From Vreelandella massiliensis (GTDB taxonomy: Bacteria; Pseudomonadota; Gammaproteobacteria; Pseudomonadales; Halomonadaceae): a DNA stretch of 64,000 bases. The notes beneath the pieces are model-generated. The model was not told the origin of the DNA and ran no database searches. It was given only the letters and a program-made list of their open reading frames with translations. The stretch spans positions 639,562-703,561 of the forward strand of contig NZ_LT699744.1 in assembly GCF_900155385.1 (NCBI RefSeq), written 5' to 3'. Positions 19,934-29,872 of this stretch are shown here, piece by piece. How positions within the stretch are numbered: the stretch's first letter is position 1; each line of letters opens with the position of its first letter. A program made the translations under genes and the position numbers.

Positions 19934-20010
19934 GGCAGCTAGCCGGGCCTGGAGATGGGGGAGAGCTATCACAAGGGAAGAGCTGTCACAGTTTTAAAGC
20001 AAAAAAGCCT

Positions 20011-20039
20011 TTAACTCAATGTGGCTCTTACTGTAGAAT
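20011..20039 (+). promoter_or_regulatory. Putative rplM-rpsI promoter
   Basis: TTAACT (20011-20016), 17 bases, TAGAAT (20034-20039), in the AT-rich zone before rplM. Transcription from here would give a leader of about 125 bases containing a strong stem-loop. Confidence 0.5.
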
Positions 20040-20054
20040 GCCGCCTCGCTCAAC

Positions 20055-20080
20055 GTTGCCCACTGATCTTAGTGGGCAAC
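20055..20080 (+). promoter_or_regulatory. Stem-loop in the rplM leader
   Basis: GTTGCCCACT, loop GATCTT, AGTGGGCAAC: a perfect 10-bp stem about 10 bases after the predicted transcription start. It is followed by CAAGAAAAAT, not a T run, so it is not an intrinsic terminator. It may be a target for ribosomal-protein feedback or simply stabilise the 5' end. Confidence 0.55.
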
Positions 20081-20170
20081 CAAGAAAAATAGGGATGGTA
20101 CTAAGCTTTCGCGCTTTATTTATTAGAGAGCTTAAGGGTACCCAACACACTTAATCTGGTGATTTCATCC

Positions 20171-20599
20171 ATGAAGACGTTCAGTGCTAAGCCGCAGTCC
20201 GTCCAGCGCGACTGGTATGTTGTCGACGCGACGGACAAAACGCTCGGTCGTCTGGCCACCGAGATTGCTCGCCGCCTGCGTGGCAAGCATAAGCCCGAAT
20301 TTACCCCTCACGTTGATACCGGTGATTACATCGTCGTGATCAATGCCGAGAAAGTCCAAGTGACCGGTAACAAAGCCAAGGCGAAAACGTATTATCGCCA
20401 CACCGGTTACCCGGGTGGCCTGCGTTCGATGACGTTCGATAAAATGATCGATCATGCCCCCGAGCGTATTATCGAGTCTGCCGTTAAAGGCATGCTGCCG
20501 AAAGGCCCGCTGGGTCGCGCTATGTACTCCAAGCTGAAAGTCTATGCTGGTGCCGAGCATCCGCACGCTGCTCAACAGCCGCTTGAACTGAACATCTGA
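20171..20599 (+). CDS. rplM: 50S ribosomal protein L13
   Basis: 142 residues, the exact E. coli length. Typical blocks are [19 protein letters not shown] and [20 protein letters not shown]. Start ATG 20171 (MKTFSAKP) is the family start. It is 13 bases upstream of rpsI; L13 and S9 are always paired in gammaproteobacteria. Confidence 0.98.
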   Translation: MKTFSAKPQSVQRDWYVVDATDKTLGRLATEIARRLRGKHKPEFTPHVDTGDYIVVINAEKVQVTGNKAKAKTYYRHTGYPGGLRSMTFDKMIDHAPERIIESAVKGMLPKGPLGRAMYSKLKVYAGAEHPHAAQQPLELNI

Positions 20600-20612
20600 G
20601 GAAATCTTCGCC

Positions 20613-21002
20613 ATGACACAGCAGTATTACGGTACCGGGCGCCGCAAGACTTCCACCGCCCGCGTTTTCCTTAAGCCGGGATCCGGCAAGATCACTGTCA
20701 ACAACCGCGAGCTTGATCAATATTTCGGTCGTGTAACGGGCCGCATGGTGGTTCGTCAGCCCCTCGAGTTGACCGATACCCTGAACCAGTTCGACGTCTA
20801 CGTGACCGTTGAAGGTGGCGGCGGCTCGGCGCAAGCCGGTGCGATTCGCCACGGTATCACCCGTGCCCTGATGAACTACAACGAAGACCTGCGTCCTGCG
20901 CTGCGTGAAGCGGGCTACGTTACGCGTGACGCTCGCCAGGTTGAGCGTAAGAAAGTCGGTCTGCGTAAAGCACGCCGTCGTCCGCAGTTCTCTAAGCGTT
21001 AA
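20613..21002 (+). CDS. rpsI: 30S ribosomal protein S9
   Basis: 129 residues. It begins [16 protein letters not shown] and ends in the conserved basic tail RRRPQFSKR, whose last residues reach the ribosomal P site. It is followed by a strong intrinsic terminator at 21021-21054. Confidence 0.98.
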   Translation: MTQQYYGTGRRKTSTARVFLKPGSGKITVNNRELDQYFGRVTGRMVVRQPLELTDTLNQFDVYVTVEGGGGSAQAGAIRHGITRALMNYNEDLRPALREAGYVTRDARQVERKKVGLRKARRRPQFSKR

Positions 21003-21020
21003 TTTTAGCGCAATGCGGCA

Positions 21021-21054
21021 AAACGCCCAGGTCACAGGCCTGGGCGTTTTTTTT
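21021..21054 (+). terminator. Intrinsic terminator of rplM-rpsI
   Basis: AAACGCCCAGG, a short loop, CCTGGGCGTTT and then a run of eight T: a textbook rho-independent terminator 19 bases after the rpsI stop. Confidence 0.93.
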
Positions 21055-21212
21055 GTTTAAATATCAATAATTTGTGCTTTTTCTTCCACCTTGGTCAAGG
21101 GCGGTTGTTCTTGTGCAGAGCGCTTAGTTTTTTTACCATAGAGCGCATTTGATATTTGTCGCTGCAATATGCCTTTGTGGCGGTACGGGTAAGCTGATGG
21201 GAGAAACCAAAA

Positions 21213-21812
21213 ATGGCAGATAACGGCGTAAACAAAGGTCGGCGCCGTTTCCTCGTAGGTGCTACCTCCGTAGTGGGGGCGGTAGGTGCTGTCGGGGTTG
21301 CGGTTCCCTTTGTGGCTTCTTGGCAGCCTAGTGCCAAGGCGAGAGCAGCGGGTGCTCCCGTACAGGCGGATGTGTCCAAGCTAGAGCCAGGTCAGCGAAT
21401 GACGGTGGAGTGGCGCGGTCGCCCGGTGTGGATTATCAATCGTACACCCGAAATGATTGAGCGGACTGAGTCATTGGATGTCAGCCGGTTAGCTGACCCC
21501 AACTCAGAAGTGCCGCAGCAGCCAAGCTATGTGTCGGGAACACTACGCTCTATTAAGCGCGATATCGGTGTTTTGATTGGTATTTGTACACACCTAGGCT
21601 GCTCCCCGCTTTATCGCCCCGAGCCTGACGCGGAAGGGGTGGGGACGGATAACTGGCCGGGGGGGTTCTTCTGCCCTTGTCACGGCTCTCGCTTTGATTT
21701 GGCTGGTCGCGTATTTAGCAATGTTCCTGCTCCTACCAACCTCGAAGTGCCGCCGTATCGCTTTGAAAGCGACGATATCATTATCGTTGGCGAAGATGAG
21801 GAGTCTGCCTGA
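21213..21812 (+). CDS. petA: Ubiquinol-cytochrome c reductase Rieske iron-sulfur subunit
   Basis: 199 residues. A twin-arginine signal (RRRFLVG, about 10-16) and membrane helix are followed by the Rieske domain. The 2Fe-2S ligands are in CTHLGC (Cys125, His127) and CPCHGS (Cys154, His157). It transfers electrons from quinol at cytochrome b to cytochrome c1. The stop shares a base with the petB start (TGATG). Confidence 0.97.
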   Translation: MADNGVNKGRRRFLVGATSVVGAVGAVGVAVPFVASWQPSAKARAAGAPVQADVSKLEPGQRMTVEWRGRPVWIINRTPEMIERTESLDVSRLADPNSEVPQQPSYVSGTLRSIKRDIGVLIGICTHLGCSPLYRPEPDAEGVGTDNWPGGFFCPCHGSRFDLAGRVFSNVPAPTNLEVPPYRFESDDIIIVGEDEESA

Positions 21813-23071
21813 TGGGTAATCCAAATAAAGCCAAGGCTGAAAGCGGTATCATGCGTTGGGTCGATGACCGCTTTCCCGCCACGCAAATGTGGCAAGATCA
21901 TCTATCGAAGTACTACGCACCGAAGAACTTTAACTTCTGGTACTTTTTTGGCTCGTTAGCCCTGCTTATGCTGGTTAACCAAATTTTAACCGGCGTCTGG
22001 CTGACCATGAGCTATAACCCCTCAGCCGAGGGGGCGTTTGATTCCGTTGAATACATTATGCGCGACGTGGAGTGGGGGTGGTTAATCCGCTATATGCACA
22101 CCACCGGCGCTTCCGCTTTCTTTGTCGTCGTTTATCTGCATATGTTCCGTGGGCTGCTTTATGGTTCGTATAAAGCCCCGCGCGAGTTAGTCTGGATCTT
22201 CGGTATGACCATCTACCTTGCGCTGATGGCGGAAGCCTTTATGGGCTACCTGCTGCCGTGGGGTCAGATGTCTTATTGGGGGGCTCAGGTTATTATCTCG
22301 CTGTTCTCCGCTATTCCCGGCATTGGTCCTGATCTGGCCCAGTGGGTGCGCGGCGACTACCTGATTTCCGGCATTACGCTTAACCGCTTCTTCGCGCTTC
22401 ACGTTGTGGCCCTACCGATCGTCATTTTGGCGCTCGTCGTACTGCACATTATTGCGCTGCACGAAGTGGGTTCCAACAACCCAGACGGTATCGACATCAA
22501 GAAGAAGAAGGATGAAACCGGTAAGCCGTTGGACGGCATCCCGTTCCACCCTTACTACACCGTGAAAGACCTGGTGGGTTTGGCGGTGTTCCTGTTTGTC
22601 TTCTGCATTGTGGTGTTCTACTTCCCAGAAGGGGGAGGGTACTTCATTGAGAAGCCCAATTTTGAGCCCGCGAACCCGCTCAAGACGCCGGATCATATTG
22701 CCCCGGTTTGGTACTTCACACCGTTTTACGCCATCCTGCGTGCGATTACATTCTCGATCTTTGGTCTTGATGCTAAGTTCTTGGGTGTTGTCTTCATGGG
22801 CGGTGCGATTGCCATACTCTTTGTTCTGCCGTGGCTTGACCGTAGCCCGGTACGCTCCATGCGCTACAAGGGCTGGATGTCCAAAGTGATGCTTACGCTC
22901 TTTGCTATCAGCTTTGTCATCCTCGGGGTGTTGGGTGTACTGCCGTCGACCGGCGCCCGTACTATCCTGGCTCAAGTATGTACAGCCATTTACTTCGCTT
23001 TCTTCCTGCTTATGCCAATTTATACCAAGCTGGAGAAGACTAAACCCGTTCCGGAAAGGGTGACTGGCTAA
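21812..23071 (+). CDS. petB: Cytochrome b subunit of the bc1 complex
   Basis: 419 residues with eight or so hydrophobic helices. The heme-ligand histidine pairs are in RYMHTTGASAFFVVVYLHMF and in FFALHVVALPIVILALVVLH, and the quinol-site PEW-type motif appears as APVWYFTPFYAILR. It oxidises ubiquinol and pumps protons by the Q cycle. It overlaps petA and petC by one base at each end. Confidence 0.97.
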   Translation: MGNPNKAKAESGIMRWVDDRFPATQMWQDHLSKYYAPKNFNFWYFFGSLALLMLVNQILTGVWLTMSYNPSAEGAFDSVEYIMRDVEWGWLIRYMHTTGASAFFVVVYLHMFRGLLYGSYKAPRELVWIFGMTIYLALMAEAFMGYLLPWGQMSYWGAQVIISLFSAIPGIGPDLAQWVRGDYLISGITLNRFFALHVVALPIVILALVVLHIIALHEVGSNNPDGIDIKKKKDETGKPLDGIPFHPYYTVKDLVGLAVFLFVFCIVVFYFPEGGGYFIEKPNFEPANPLKTPDHIAPVWYFTPFYAILRAITFSIFGLDAKFLGVVFMGGAIAILFVLPWLDRSPVRSMRYKGWMSKVMLTLFAISFVILGVLGVLPSTGARTILAQVCTAIYFAFFLLMPIYTKLEKTKPVPERVTG

Positions 23072-23838
23072 TGAAAAAGCAACTATTTGCACTGCTATTC
23101 GCGCTGCTCCCAGTAACGGCGATGGCCGCTGGTGGCACTAGCGTGCCGTACTCCATGGAGCCAGACCTGGCCGATAAAGAGTCGTTGCAAAATGGGATGC
23201 AGCTGTATGTGAACTACTGCATGGGCTGCCACTCGTTAGAGCATCAGCGCTTCTCGCGCGCGGCGGAAGATTTGGGTATGCCGCAGGACCTGGTGGAAGA
23301 GAATCTTATCTTTTCGCCTGCTCTTGCGTTCAATGACCAGATGCACATCGCGATGAATAGCGATGATGCTGAAGGTTGGTTCGGCGCGCCGCCGCCCGAT
23401 TTGACCCTGGAAGCCCGTCTACGCGGTACGGACTGGATCTACTCTTACCTGTTGAGCTTTTATAAAGATCCGAGCACAACGACAGGTGTCAATAACGCGG
23501 TGTTTGAGCTGGTCGCAATGCCTAACGTCTTGGAGCCCTTGCAGGGTGTTCAAGAGAAGGTGTGTGCACAGACCGACCGACACATTGAGGGTGCAGAGCT
23601 TGATCCGCTGACCGGCAAGTATCAGTCCTGCGAAGTGTTGCAAGTGACACAGCCAGGTGAGCTAGAGCCAGAAGAGTTTGAAAAGGCCGTTTACGACCTT
23701 ACCAACTTCCTGGCTTATGCGGGCGAGCCATCTAAGCTTCAAGCTCAAGCGCTTGCGCCGAAAGTGCTGATTTTTATCTTTATTTTCGGTGTGATTGCTT
23801 ACTTGCTGAAGCGTGAGTACTGGCGCGATATTCATTAA
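23071..23838 (+). CDS. petC: Cytochrome c1
   Basis: 255 residues: signal peptide (1-20, ending AMAA), a CMGCH heme-c site (Cys50, Cys53, His54) and a C-terminal membrane anchor (VLIFIFIFGVIAYLL). It passes electrons from the Rieske protein to soluble cytochrome c. Last gene of petABC. Confidence 0.97.
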   Translation: MKKQLFALLFALLPVTAMAAGGTSVPYSMEPDLADKESLQNGMQLYVNYCMGCHSLEHQRFSRAAEDLGMPQDLVEENLIFSPALAFNDQMHIAMNSDDAEGWFGAPPPDLTLEARLRGTDWIYSYLLSFYKDPSTTTGVNNAVFELVAMPNVLEPLQGVQEKVCAQTDRHIEGAELDPLTGKYQSCEVLQVTQPGELEPEEFEKAVYDLTNFLAYAGEPSKLQAQALAPKVLIFIFIFGVIAYLLKREYWRDIH

Positions 23839-23856
23839 ACGAGTATGACGCGTAGC

Positions 23857-23896
23857 AAAGGGCGTGCGGCATGTGTCGCGCGCCCTTTGTGTTGCT
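23857..23896 (+). terminator. Possible petABC terminator
   Basis: AAAGGGCG and CGCCCTTT form an 8-bp stem with a GC-rich inner part, followed by GTGTT. The T tail is weak. Confidence 0.5.
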
Positions 23897-23940
23897 AGCG
23901 GTAATCCATTTGTCTGTTTTACCCGGCGAAGTTAGTTGCG

Positions 23941-23949
23941 TGTTATGAT
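23941..23949 (+). promoter_or_regulatory. Putative extended -10 promoter of sspA
   Basis: TGT-TATGAT forms an extended -10 element about 30 bases before the sspA start. No clear -35 box is present, which is typical of extended -10 promoters. Confidence 0.45.
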
Positions 23950-23979
23950 CTTAAGTTGGTTTGATGCGAGGATGATTTC

Positions 23980-24606
23980 ATGGGTGTAGTGGCCAAACGG
24001 TCGTCGATGATCTTTTACTCAGGTAATGATGATCACTTTAGCCATCGGGTACGTATTGTGCTGGCTGAAAAAGGAGTCGCGGTGGAAATCGTTGAGGTCA
24101 ACGACGAGCATCCTCCCGAAGAGCTAGCGGACTTGAACCCCTACAATAGCGTGCCGACGCTATTGGATCGTGATTTGGTGCTTTACGAGTCTAAGGTAAT
24201 GATGGAGTACCTAGACGAGCGTTTCCCGCATCCGCCGCTGTTGCCGGTTTATCCCGTTGCGCGTGCCCAGAGCCGTCTTTGGATGCACCGTATCGAGCGC
24301 GAATGGTGTCCCAAGGTCGAACAGATTCGTACCGGGGGTAAAAAGGAAGCGGATAAAGCACGCAAAGAGCTTCGTGAGAGCTTGGTAGGTATTTCGCCTA
24401 TTTTTGAAGATATGCCCTTCTTCATGAGCGACGAATTTACGCTGGTTGACTGCTGCTTGGCACCCATTTTGTGGCGCCTGCCGGAGCTGAATATCGAGTT
24501 GCCGGAGAAGCAAGTGCAGCCACTGATGAGCTATATGGCGCGTGTCTTTGAGCGTGAGGCATTTAAAGCCTCGTTGAATGAGTGCGAAAAAGAGATGCGC
24601 GCATAA
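23980..24606 (+). CDS. sspA: Stringent starvation protein A
   Basis: 208-residue glutathione-transferase-fold protein that binds RNA polymerase and shifts transcription in stationary phase (known in E. coli, Francisella, Pseudomonas). N-terminal thioredoxin-like part with [31 protein letters not shown], then an all-helical C-terminal part. The MGVVAKRSS extension before MIFYSG is like that of Pseudomonas SspA. Confidence 0.95.
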   Translation: MGVVAKRSSMIFYSGNDDHFSHRVRIVLAEKGVAVEIVEVNDEHPPEELADLNPYNSVPTLLDRDLVLYESKVMMEYLDERFPHPPLLPVYPVARAQSRLWMHRIEREWCPKVEQIRTGGKKEADKARKELRESLVGISPIFEDMPFFMSDEFTLVDCCLAPILWRLPELNIELPEKQVQPLMSYMARVFEREAFKASLNECEKEMRA

Positions 24607-24667
24607 TTCACTCTGTCCCTGCCTCTATCAGAGGGTAATCTTGGGCAAACGGTAGGAGGGGAACATC

Positions 24668-25189
24668 ATGCGTTCCAGTCGCCCCTATCTGGCGAGAGCA
24701 CTTTACGAATGGCTGGTTGATAACGAACTGACGCCTTACCTGGTGGTCGATGCCACTCAGCCGGGCGTTGAAGTGCCGAAACAGTTTGTGCAAAACGGCC
24801 AGATCGTCCTTAATGTGGCCCCTACGGCAGTGCGCGATCTTTTTATGGAAAATCAAGCCATTGGCTTTAATGCACGCTTTGGTGGCCAGCCGATGCAGGT
24901 GATGATTCCCACGCCCGCATTGATTGCTATTTACGCGCGCGAGAATGGCGCGGGCATGGTCTTTGGCCATGAACCAGAGCTTGACGCCGCTGATGAAGAG
25001 GAGTCGGCTGAGGCCGAGTCCCATAGCGACGCCCCTGGAAAGCCTGAACTTTCAGTGACTGGGCCAAGCGAGCAGGCCGGTGATGAAGAGGAAGTAGGTA
25101 AAGGCAATGAGGGCGGGGATAAGCAATCTTCCGCTAAAAAAGGCGCTTCCAGCGGCAAGAAAAAGCCGACGCTGCGGGTAATTAAATAG
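24668..25189 (+). CDS. sspB: ClpXP specificity-enhancing adaptor SspB
   Basis: 173 residues. The substrate-binding core (1 to about 105: RPYLARALYEWLVDNELTPY, GFNARFGGQPM) binds ssrA-tagged peptides. A long acidic flexible linker follows, and the short basic C-terminal tail (KKPTLRVIK) is the ClpX-docking motif of this family. 61 bases after sspA. Confidence 0.96.
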   Translation: MRSSRPYLARALYEWLVDNELTPYLVVDATQPGVEVPKQFVQNGQIVLNVAPTAVRDLFMENQAIGFNARFGGQPMQVMIPTPALIAIYARENGAGMVFGHEPELDAADEEESAEAESHSDAPGKPELSVTGPSEQAGDEEEVGKGNEGGDKQSSAKKGASSGKKKPTLRVIK

Positions 25190-25217
25190 ATAAGATCGCT
25201 ACATTTGATCCGCGCTT

Positions 25218-25253
25218 ACAACAAGGCCTCGACGCACATCGAGGCCTTGTTGT
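25218..25253. terminator. Bidirectional terminator between sspB and dolP
   Basis: ACAACAAGGCCTCGA, loop CGCACA and TCGAGGCCTTGTTGT: a perfect 15-bp stem between two converging genes. AT-rich flanks occur on both sides, though there is no long T run. Confidence 0.8.
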
Positions 25254-25266
25254 TATAAAGGCTCTG

Positions 25267-25842
25267 TTAGTCTAAGTATTCAAAAACCTTAACAATTCGC
25301 TGAACGCCTCTTACATTCGAGGCGGCGTTAACAATCCGATCCGCTTCGCTACGTGACACGATACCCATGAGATAAACGCTGGCATTCTCGGTGGTCACTT
25401 TTAGCTTGGAGGAGTCAATACGGTCGTTTGTGGCTAATTGGCTAATCACATTGGTGGTCAGCCAGCTATCGGTCAGGCGCTGCCCAGCAGGAAGTCGCGC
25501 GGCGATCGTTAGCTCATTGTGAACCTCTTCCACACCGCGGATATCCTTGGTGACCCTGCCCGCCATCTCGCGGAGTTCTTCGCTGGGGACTTGGCCGACC
25601 AACAGTACAACGCCGTTATAGCTATGCGGGCGGATGCGTGCGTCTTCCAGTCGGCCGTCGGTGCGGGCGAGGGCTTTTTCCACTTCCCGTTCGATGACGG
25701 CGTCAACCGCTTCGACGTCACTGCTTCGGTTACCGTAATTATCGGGGTTAGAGGCGGTTTGGGTTGCGCAGCCGCTGAGCATCAGCAGTCCAAACAGCAA
25801 GGCGGCCGTCAGCCAGCGTGAGGAAAAGGGGATAACGGACAT
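25267..25842 (-). CDS. dolP: BON-domain outer-membrane lipoprotein DolP (YraP)
   Basis: 191 residues. A lipoprotein signal with lipobox LSGC (Cys25) precedes two BON domains (about 47-115 and 125-191). DolP maintains outer-membrane integrity and associates with the BAM complex in enterobacteria. Located next to diaA as in E. coli. Confidence 0.92.
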   Translation of the reverse strand: MSVIPFSSRWLTAALLFGLLMLSGCATQTASNPDNYGNRSSDVEAVDAVIEREVEKALARTDGRLEDARIRPHSYNGVVLLVGQVPSEELREMAGRVTKDIRGVEEVHNELTIAARLPAGQRLTDSWLTTNVISQLATNDRIDSSKLKVTTENASVYLMGIVSRSEADRIVNAASNVRGVQRIVKVFEYLD

Positions 25843-25940
25843 AGAGTGTTCCTTAATAGAGTGGTGGCACGTGATAGCGCCTGATGCGCCACGGATGGTT
25901 GGGTAATCAACCGGAAACGTCTTAAGCGCCTTTAGTAATA

Positions 25941-26534
<594 letters not shown>

Positions 26535-26556
26535 CTAAAGATCCTGATTGCTGGCG

Positions 26557-26928
26557 TCAAAATGCGTCGAAGGCTGCTTGTACCCATTCGAAGGTTAAGT
26601 CAGGCGGCGAGCCCACAACGGCTAGAATATCAAAGCGGCACGGGCAGCACAGCTGACGTTTAGCGAGATACACCCGGGCAGCGTGTACAAGACGCTGCTG
26701 CTTCTTCGCGGTGACGGCTTCTAGCGGGTGGCCAAACTGCGTGGTCATCCGGTGCTTGACCTCGACAAACACCAGCGTGTCGCCGTCTTGCATTACCAAG
26801 TCCAGCTCGCCGCCTTTAGCGCACAGATTGCGGCCTAAAAGTGTCAGCCCGCGCAGCTGAAGCCACTCGGCTGCTCGCTGCTCAATCGCCGCACCCCGCG
26901 CACGTGCCGTTTGAGCGTTATGGCTCAT
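26557..26928 (-). CDS. yraN: UPF0102 nuclease-fold protein YraN
   Basis: 123 residues. It carries the restriction-endonuclease-like motif GGELDLVMQDGDTLVFVEVK, with the E-x-D...EVK acidic/lysine set of PD-(D/E)xK folds; the cellular role is unknown. I start at ATG 26928 (MSHNAQTARARG), overlapping the lpoA stop by 11 bases; the longer frame to 27048 lies inside lpoA. Confidence 0.93.
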   Translation of the reverse strand: MSHNAQTARARGAAIEQRAAEWLQLRGLTLLGRNLCAKGGELDLVMQDGDTLVFVEVKHRMTTQFGHPLEAVTAKKQQRLVHAARVYLAKRQLCCPCRFDILAVVGSPPDLTFEWVQAAFDAF

Positions 26929-28426
26929 CGGATGTTGATAACCCTTGAATGAGGATCGGTGCCGGGGTGCCGTTCTGGAACTTCGCCCAAGGCAGTTCGC
27001 GGTAGATGCGCCCATCAGCGGTAAGGTAAAGACGCCCGGTTGCGCCATTGAGGCTTTCAGCGTTGGTCAGGGCCTCTAAGTTGGTCGCGATCTCGAAAGC
27101 GTCAACCCCCATTGCTTTAAGGCTGAACATCGAGGCGTCGCTCTCTTCGCGCAAGGCTCGATACGTAGCGTAAAAGGGCAGGACTTCTTCTCCGCCCACC
27201 GCCGCATCGGGTATTTGCCAGGGAATATCCATGAACATCACACCGTCTAAGTCTTGGTCTAAGCGCGGCTGTCGCTGCCCTTCGTGGAGGTGCGACGTAG
27301 CGTAAATGGGTAGCTCTGGGGCGTAGTAATAATCGAGGGTAGGCGGAACTTGTCGCGCATAGTCGGGGACGGCGAGCAAAAACAGAGCGTCGATATTATC
27401 TAGCTGGGCGCGCTCACCGCGCACATTAAGGGCGGTCTTTACCGAATTGGAAACCGCGCTATCGGGGTTGTAACGCACCGCGTTAGTGATCTCGCCGCCT
27501 TGTTCGCGCCACTCGTTCCAGAAGGCTTCGCCGACCCGCCGGCCCCAATCATTATCGGGCACCATGAGCGCCATCTGGCGATGGCCATCCAGCCAGGCGC
27601 GCTGCGCTGCTTGACGGGCCTCGTCTTCCGCCGATAAGCCGAACTGAAATAAGCGCGTGGCCTGATTATGTGGGTTCTTGCCGTAATTAAGCGCCAAGGT
27701 GGGCAGTGGCACGCTTGGGCGCTGCTCTAGTGCTGTCACTTGGCTTTTGTCGAGGGGGCCAATGACCATTTGCGCCCCCATTTGCTCAGCGCGGTCATAA
27801 AGTGTGTCGAGATCGTATTGGGCGGCATCGATAAAGCGAAGCTGTATGTCGCTATCTTGCATGTCGTGATGGCGGCGTATTGCAGTGGCAAGCGCCGAGG
27901 CGACATTTTCCAGCGGCCCGGATTCGGGTAAAAATACCGCTATCCGCTCCACGTCTACACTGAATTCGGGTAGCGCAAAGCGTTCAGGGTCCGGCTGGTC
28001 GAGTGCGTCCTGCGCCCAGCGTCTGCGCTCTTGCAGGGTTTGCTGTTGGTCAGCCGACATCGCCAGTTCTTGCTCAAGGACCGCGGAGGCTTTTAAAACC
28101 GCGCGGGGCTCATCCAGTGCACGGGCAAGCCCTGAGTAGAGGAGCGCCCAGCGCACGCGCTCGGATTCAGACAGCTGCCCGGCATCCAGTTTATCGGCGG
28201 CGGCAAAGGCTTCGTCGCGCAGGCCTTGGCGCGCGTAAATCGTCGCTGCCTCCAGGCGCGTTTGCGCGGCTTGTGCGGGCGCTTGCTCCTGGGCTTGGCT
28301 GAGAAGGCGGTTGGGGTCCTCATCGGGCACGCGGTCGACCACGCTAGGTGGCTGCTGAACAGCACAGCCCGCTACAAAAAGGGCCGTGAGCGTCAGGGAG
28401 AGTAAGCCACGATATAGCGGTTTCAT
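26918..28426 (-). CDS. lpoA: Penicillin-binding protein activator LpoA (YraM/LppC)
   Basis: 502 residues. The signal peptide ends in lipobox VAGC. The N-terminal TPR-like helices (to about 150) are followed by a periplasmic-binding-protein fold that contains IAVFLPESGPLENVASAL. LpoA reaches through the periplasm and activates PBP1a. Start ATG 28426 has GGAAGGAT upstream. Divergent from rsmI with a 55-base spacer. Confidence 0.93.
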   Translation of the reverse strand: MKPLYRGLLSLTLTALFVAGCAVQQPPSVVDRVPDEDPNRLLSQAQEQAPAQAAQTRLEAATIYARQGLRDEAFAAADKLDAGQLSESERVRWALLYSGLARALDEPRAVLKASAVLEQELAMSADQQQTLQERRRWAQDALDQPDPERFALPEFSVDVERIAVFLPESGPLENVASALATAIRRHHDMQDSDIQLRFIDAAQYDLDTLYDRAEQMGAQMVIGPLDKSQVTALEQRPSVPLPTLALNYGKNPHNQATRLFQFGLSAEDEARQAAQRAWLDGHRQMALMVPDNDWGRRVGEAFWNEWREQGGEITNAVRYNPDSAVSNSVKTALNVRGERAQLDNIDALFLLAVPDYARQVPPTLDYYYAPELPIYATSHLHEGQRQPRLDQDLDGVMFMDIPWQIPDAAVGGEEVLPFYATYRALREESDASMFSLKAMGVDAFEIATNLEALTNAESLNGATGRLYLTADGRIYRELPWAKFQNGTPAPILIQGLSTSDEP

Positions 28427-28481
28427 GTATCCTTCCTTAGTTGCCATTGGCGCTGCCGTTTTTCGTTCACCAGGAGTAAAG

Positions 28482-29399
28482 ATGACACACGGTCATTCGG
28501 GCACATCGTTTCCAGGTACGTCATTTGCAAGTGCGTCGTGTCTAGATGCATCACAACCCGGAACATTGTACGTGGTTGCTACACCGATTGGGAATTTACA
28601 AGACCTCTCGCCCCGCGCTGCCCAAACTCTTGGTAGTGTAGCGCGAATTGCCGCGGAGGATACGCGCCATAGTGGACGGCTTCTCGCCCATTTGGGGCTG
28701 AATGTGCCGATGCTCTCCCTGCATGATCATAATGAAGCCCAGCGCGTTGAGCAGCTCGACCGCTATCTCGCGGCGGGCGAGGATATCGCGCTGATCAGCG
28801 ATGCCGGCACGCCGCTGATCAGTGACCCTGGGTTTGTGCTTGTCCGCGCGCTGCGCCAGCGGGGGCGCCATATTGTTCCCGTGCCCGGCCCGTCAGCGCT
28901 CATCACCGCGCTATCCGCCGCTGGGCTTCCCACGGATCGGTTTACTTTCGCGGGTTTTCTGCCTGCCAAGCCCGCCGTGCGCAAACAAGCGCTCGAACAG
29001 TGGCAGGGGCATGAAGCAACGCTCGTGTTTTATGAATCCCCGCACCGTATTGTGCCTACGCTCGCGGCGCTCAGTGAGGTGATGGGGCAGCGTGAGGTGG
29101 TGCTTGCCCGCGAGCTGACCAAGACCTTCGAGACGTTTCTGAGCGGCACGCCAGCGGAGCTTTTGATTCAGCTAGAGGAGGATCCCAATCAGGCTCGGGG
29201 TGAGTTTGTGGTGATGGTGCATGGGGCGCCGCCCAGAACCGAGCAGAGTCAGCACGCATTTTCGGAAGAGACGCTGTTAAAAACGCTATTAGCGGAGGGT
29301 GTCGGCGTCAAACAGAGCGCCGCGGTTGCCGCCCGTGTGTTCGGTGGCCGCAAGCAGAGTTGGTATGCCCGACTACAAGCAATCAAAAGCGATGATTGA
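28482..29399 (+). CDS. rsmI: 16S rRNA (cytidine1402-2'-O)-methyltransferase RsmI
   Basis: 305 residues. Tetrapyrrole-methylase fold with LYVVATPIGNLQDLSPRA, the AEDTRHSGRLL motif and ISDAGTPLISDPG. It methylates C1402 of 16S rRNA; its partner for the same nucleotide, rsmH, is 473 bases downstream. About 25 residues precede the conserved start, more than usual. ATG 28482 follows CAGGAG. The rnpB promoter overlaps the stop codon. Confidence 0.95.
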   Translation: MTHGHSGTSFPGTSFASASCLDASQPGTLYVVATPIGNLQDLSPRAAQTLGSVARIAAEDTRHSGRLLAHLGLNVPMLSLHDHNEAQRVEQLDRYLAAGEDIALISDAGTPLISDPGFVLVRALRQRGRHIVPVPGPSALITALSAAGLPTDRFTFAGFLPAKPAVRKQALEQWQGHEATLVFYESPHRIVPTLAALSEVMGQREVVLARELTKTFETFLSGTPAELLIQLEEDPNQARGEFVVMVHGAPPRTEQSQHAFSEETLLKTLLAEGVGVKQSAAVAARVFGGRKQSWYARLQAIKSDD

Positions 29400-29424
29400 G
29401 GCCGGGCGGGGGCGCTGGTATGCT
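29396..29424 (+). promoter_or_regulatory. Putative rnpB promoter
   Basis: TTGAGG (29396-29401), exactly 17 bases, TATGCT (29419-29424). The predicted start at about 29431 coincides with the first paired base of the RNase P RNA. The -35 box contains the rsmI TGA stop. Confidence 0.65.
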
Positions 29425-29432
29425 TGCCGCCG

Positions 29433-29777
<345 letters not shown>

Positions 29778-29872
29778 CCCAATCATGCAAAGAGCGACTT
29801 AGCGCGCTCTCCTGACAATGCCATGCGCCATCACCCCAAGTGGGTCAGGCCATCGTTCTGTGTGAGAGCTAC

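Noticed and set aside
25865..25880. TGGCACG on the plus strand between diaA and dolP, resembling a sigma-54 -24 element
   Set aside because: The GC that follows is one base too close (GG-N9-GC), and no plus-strand gene begins downstream.
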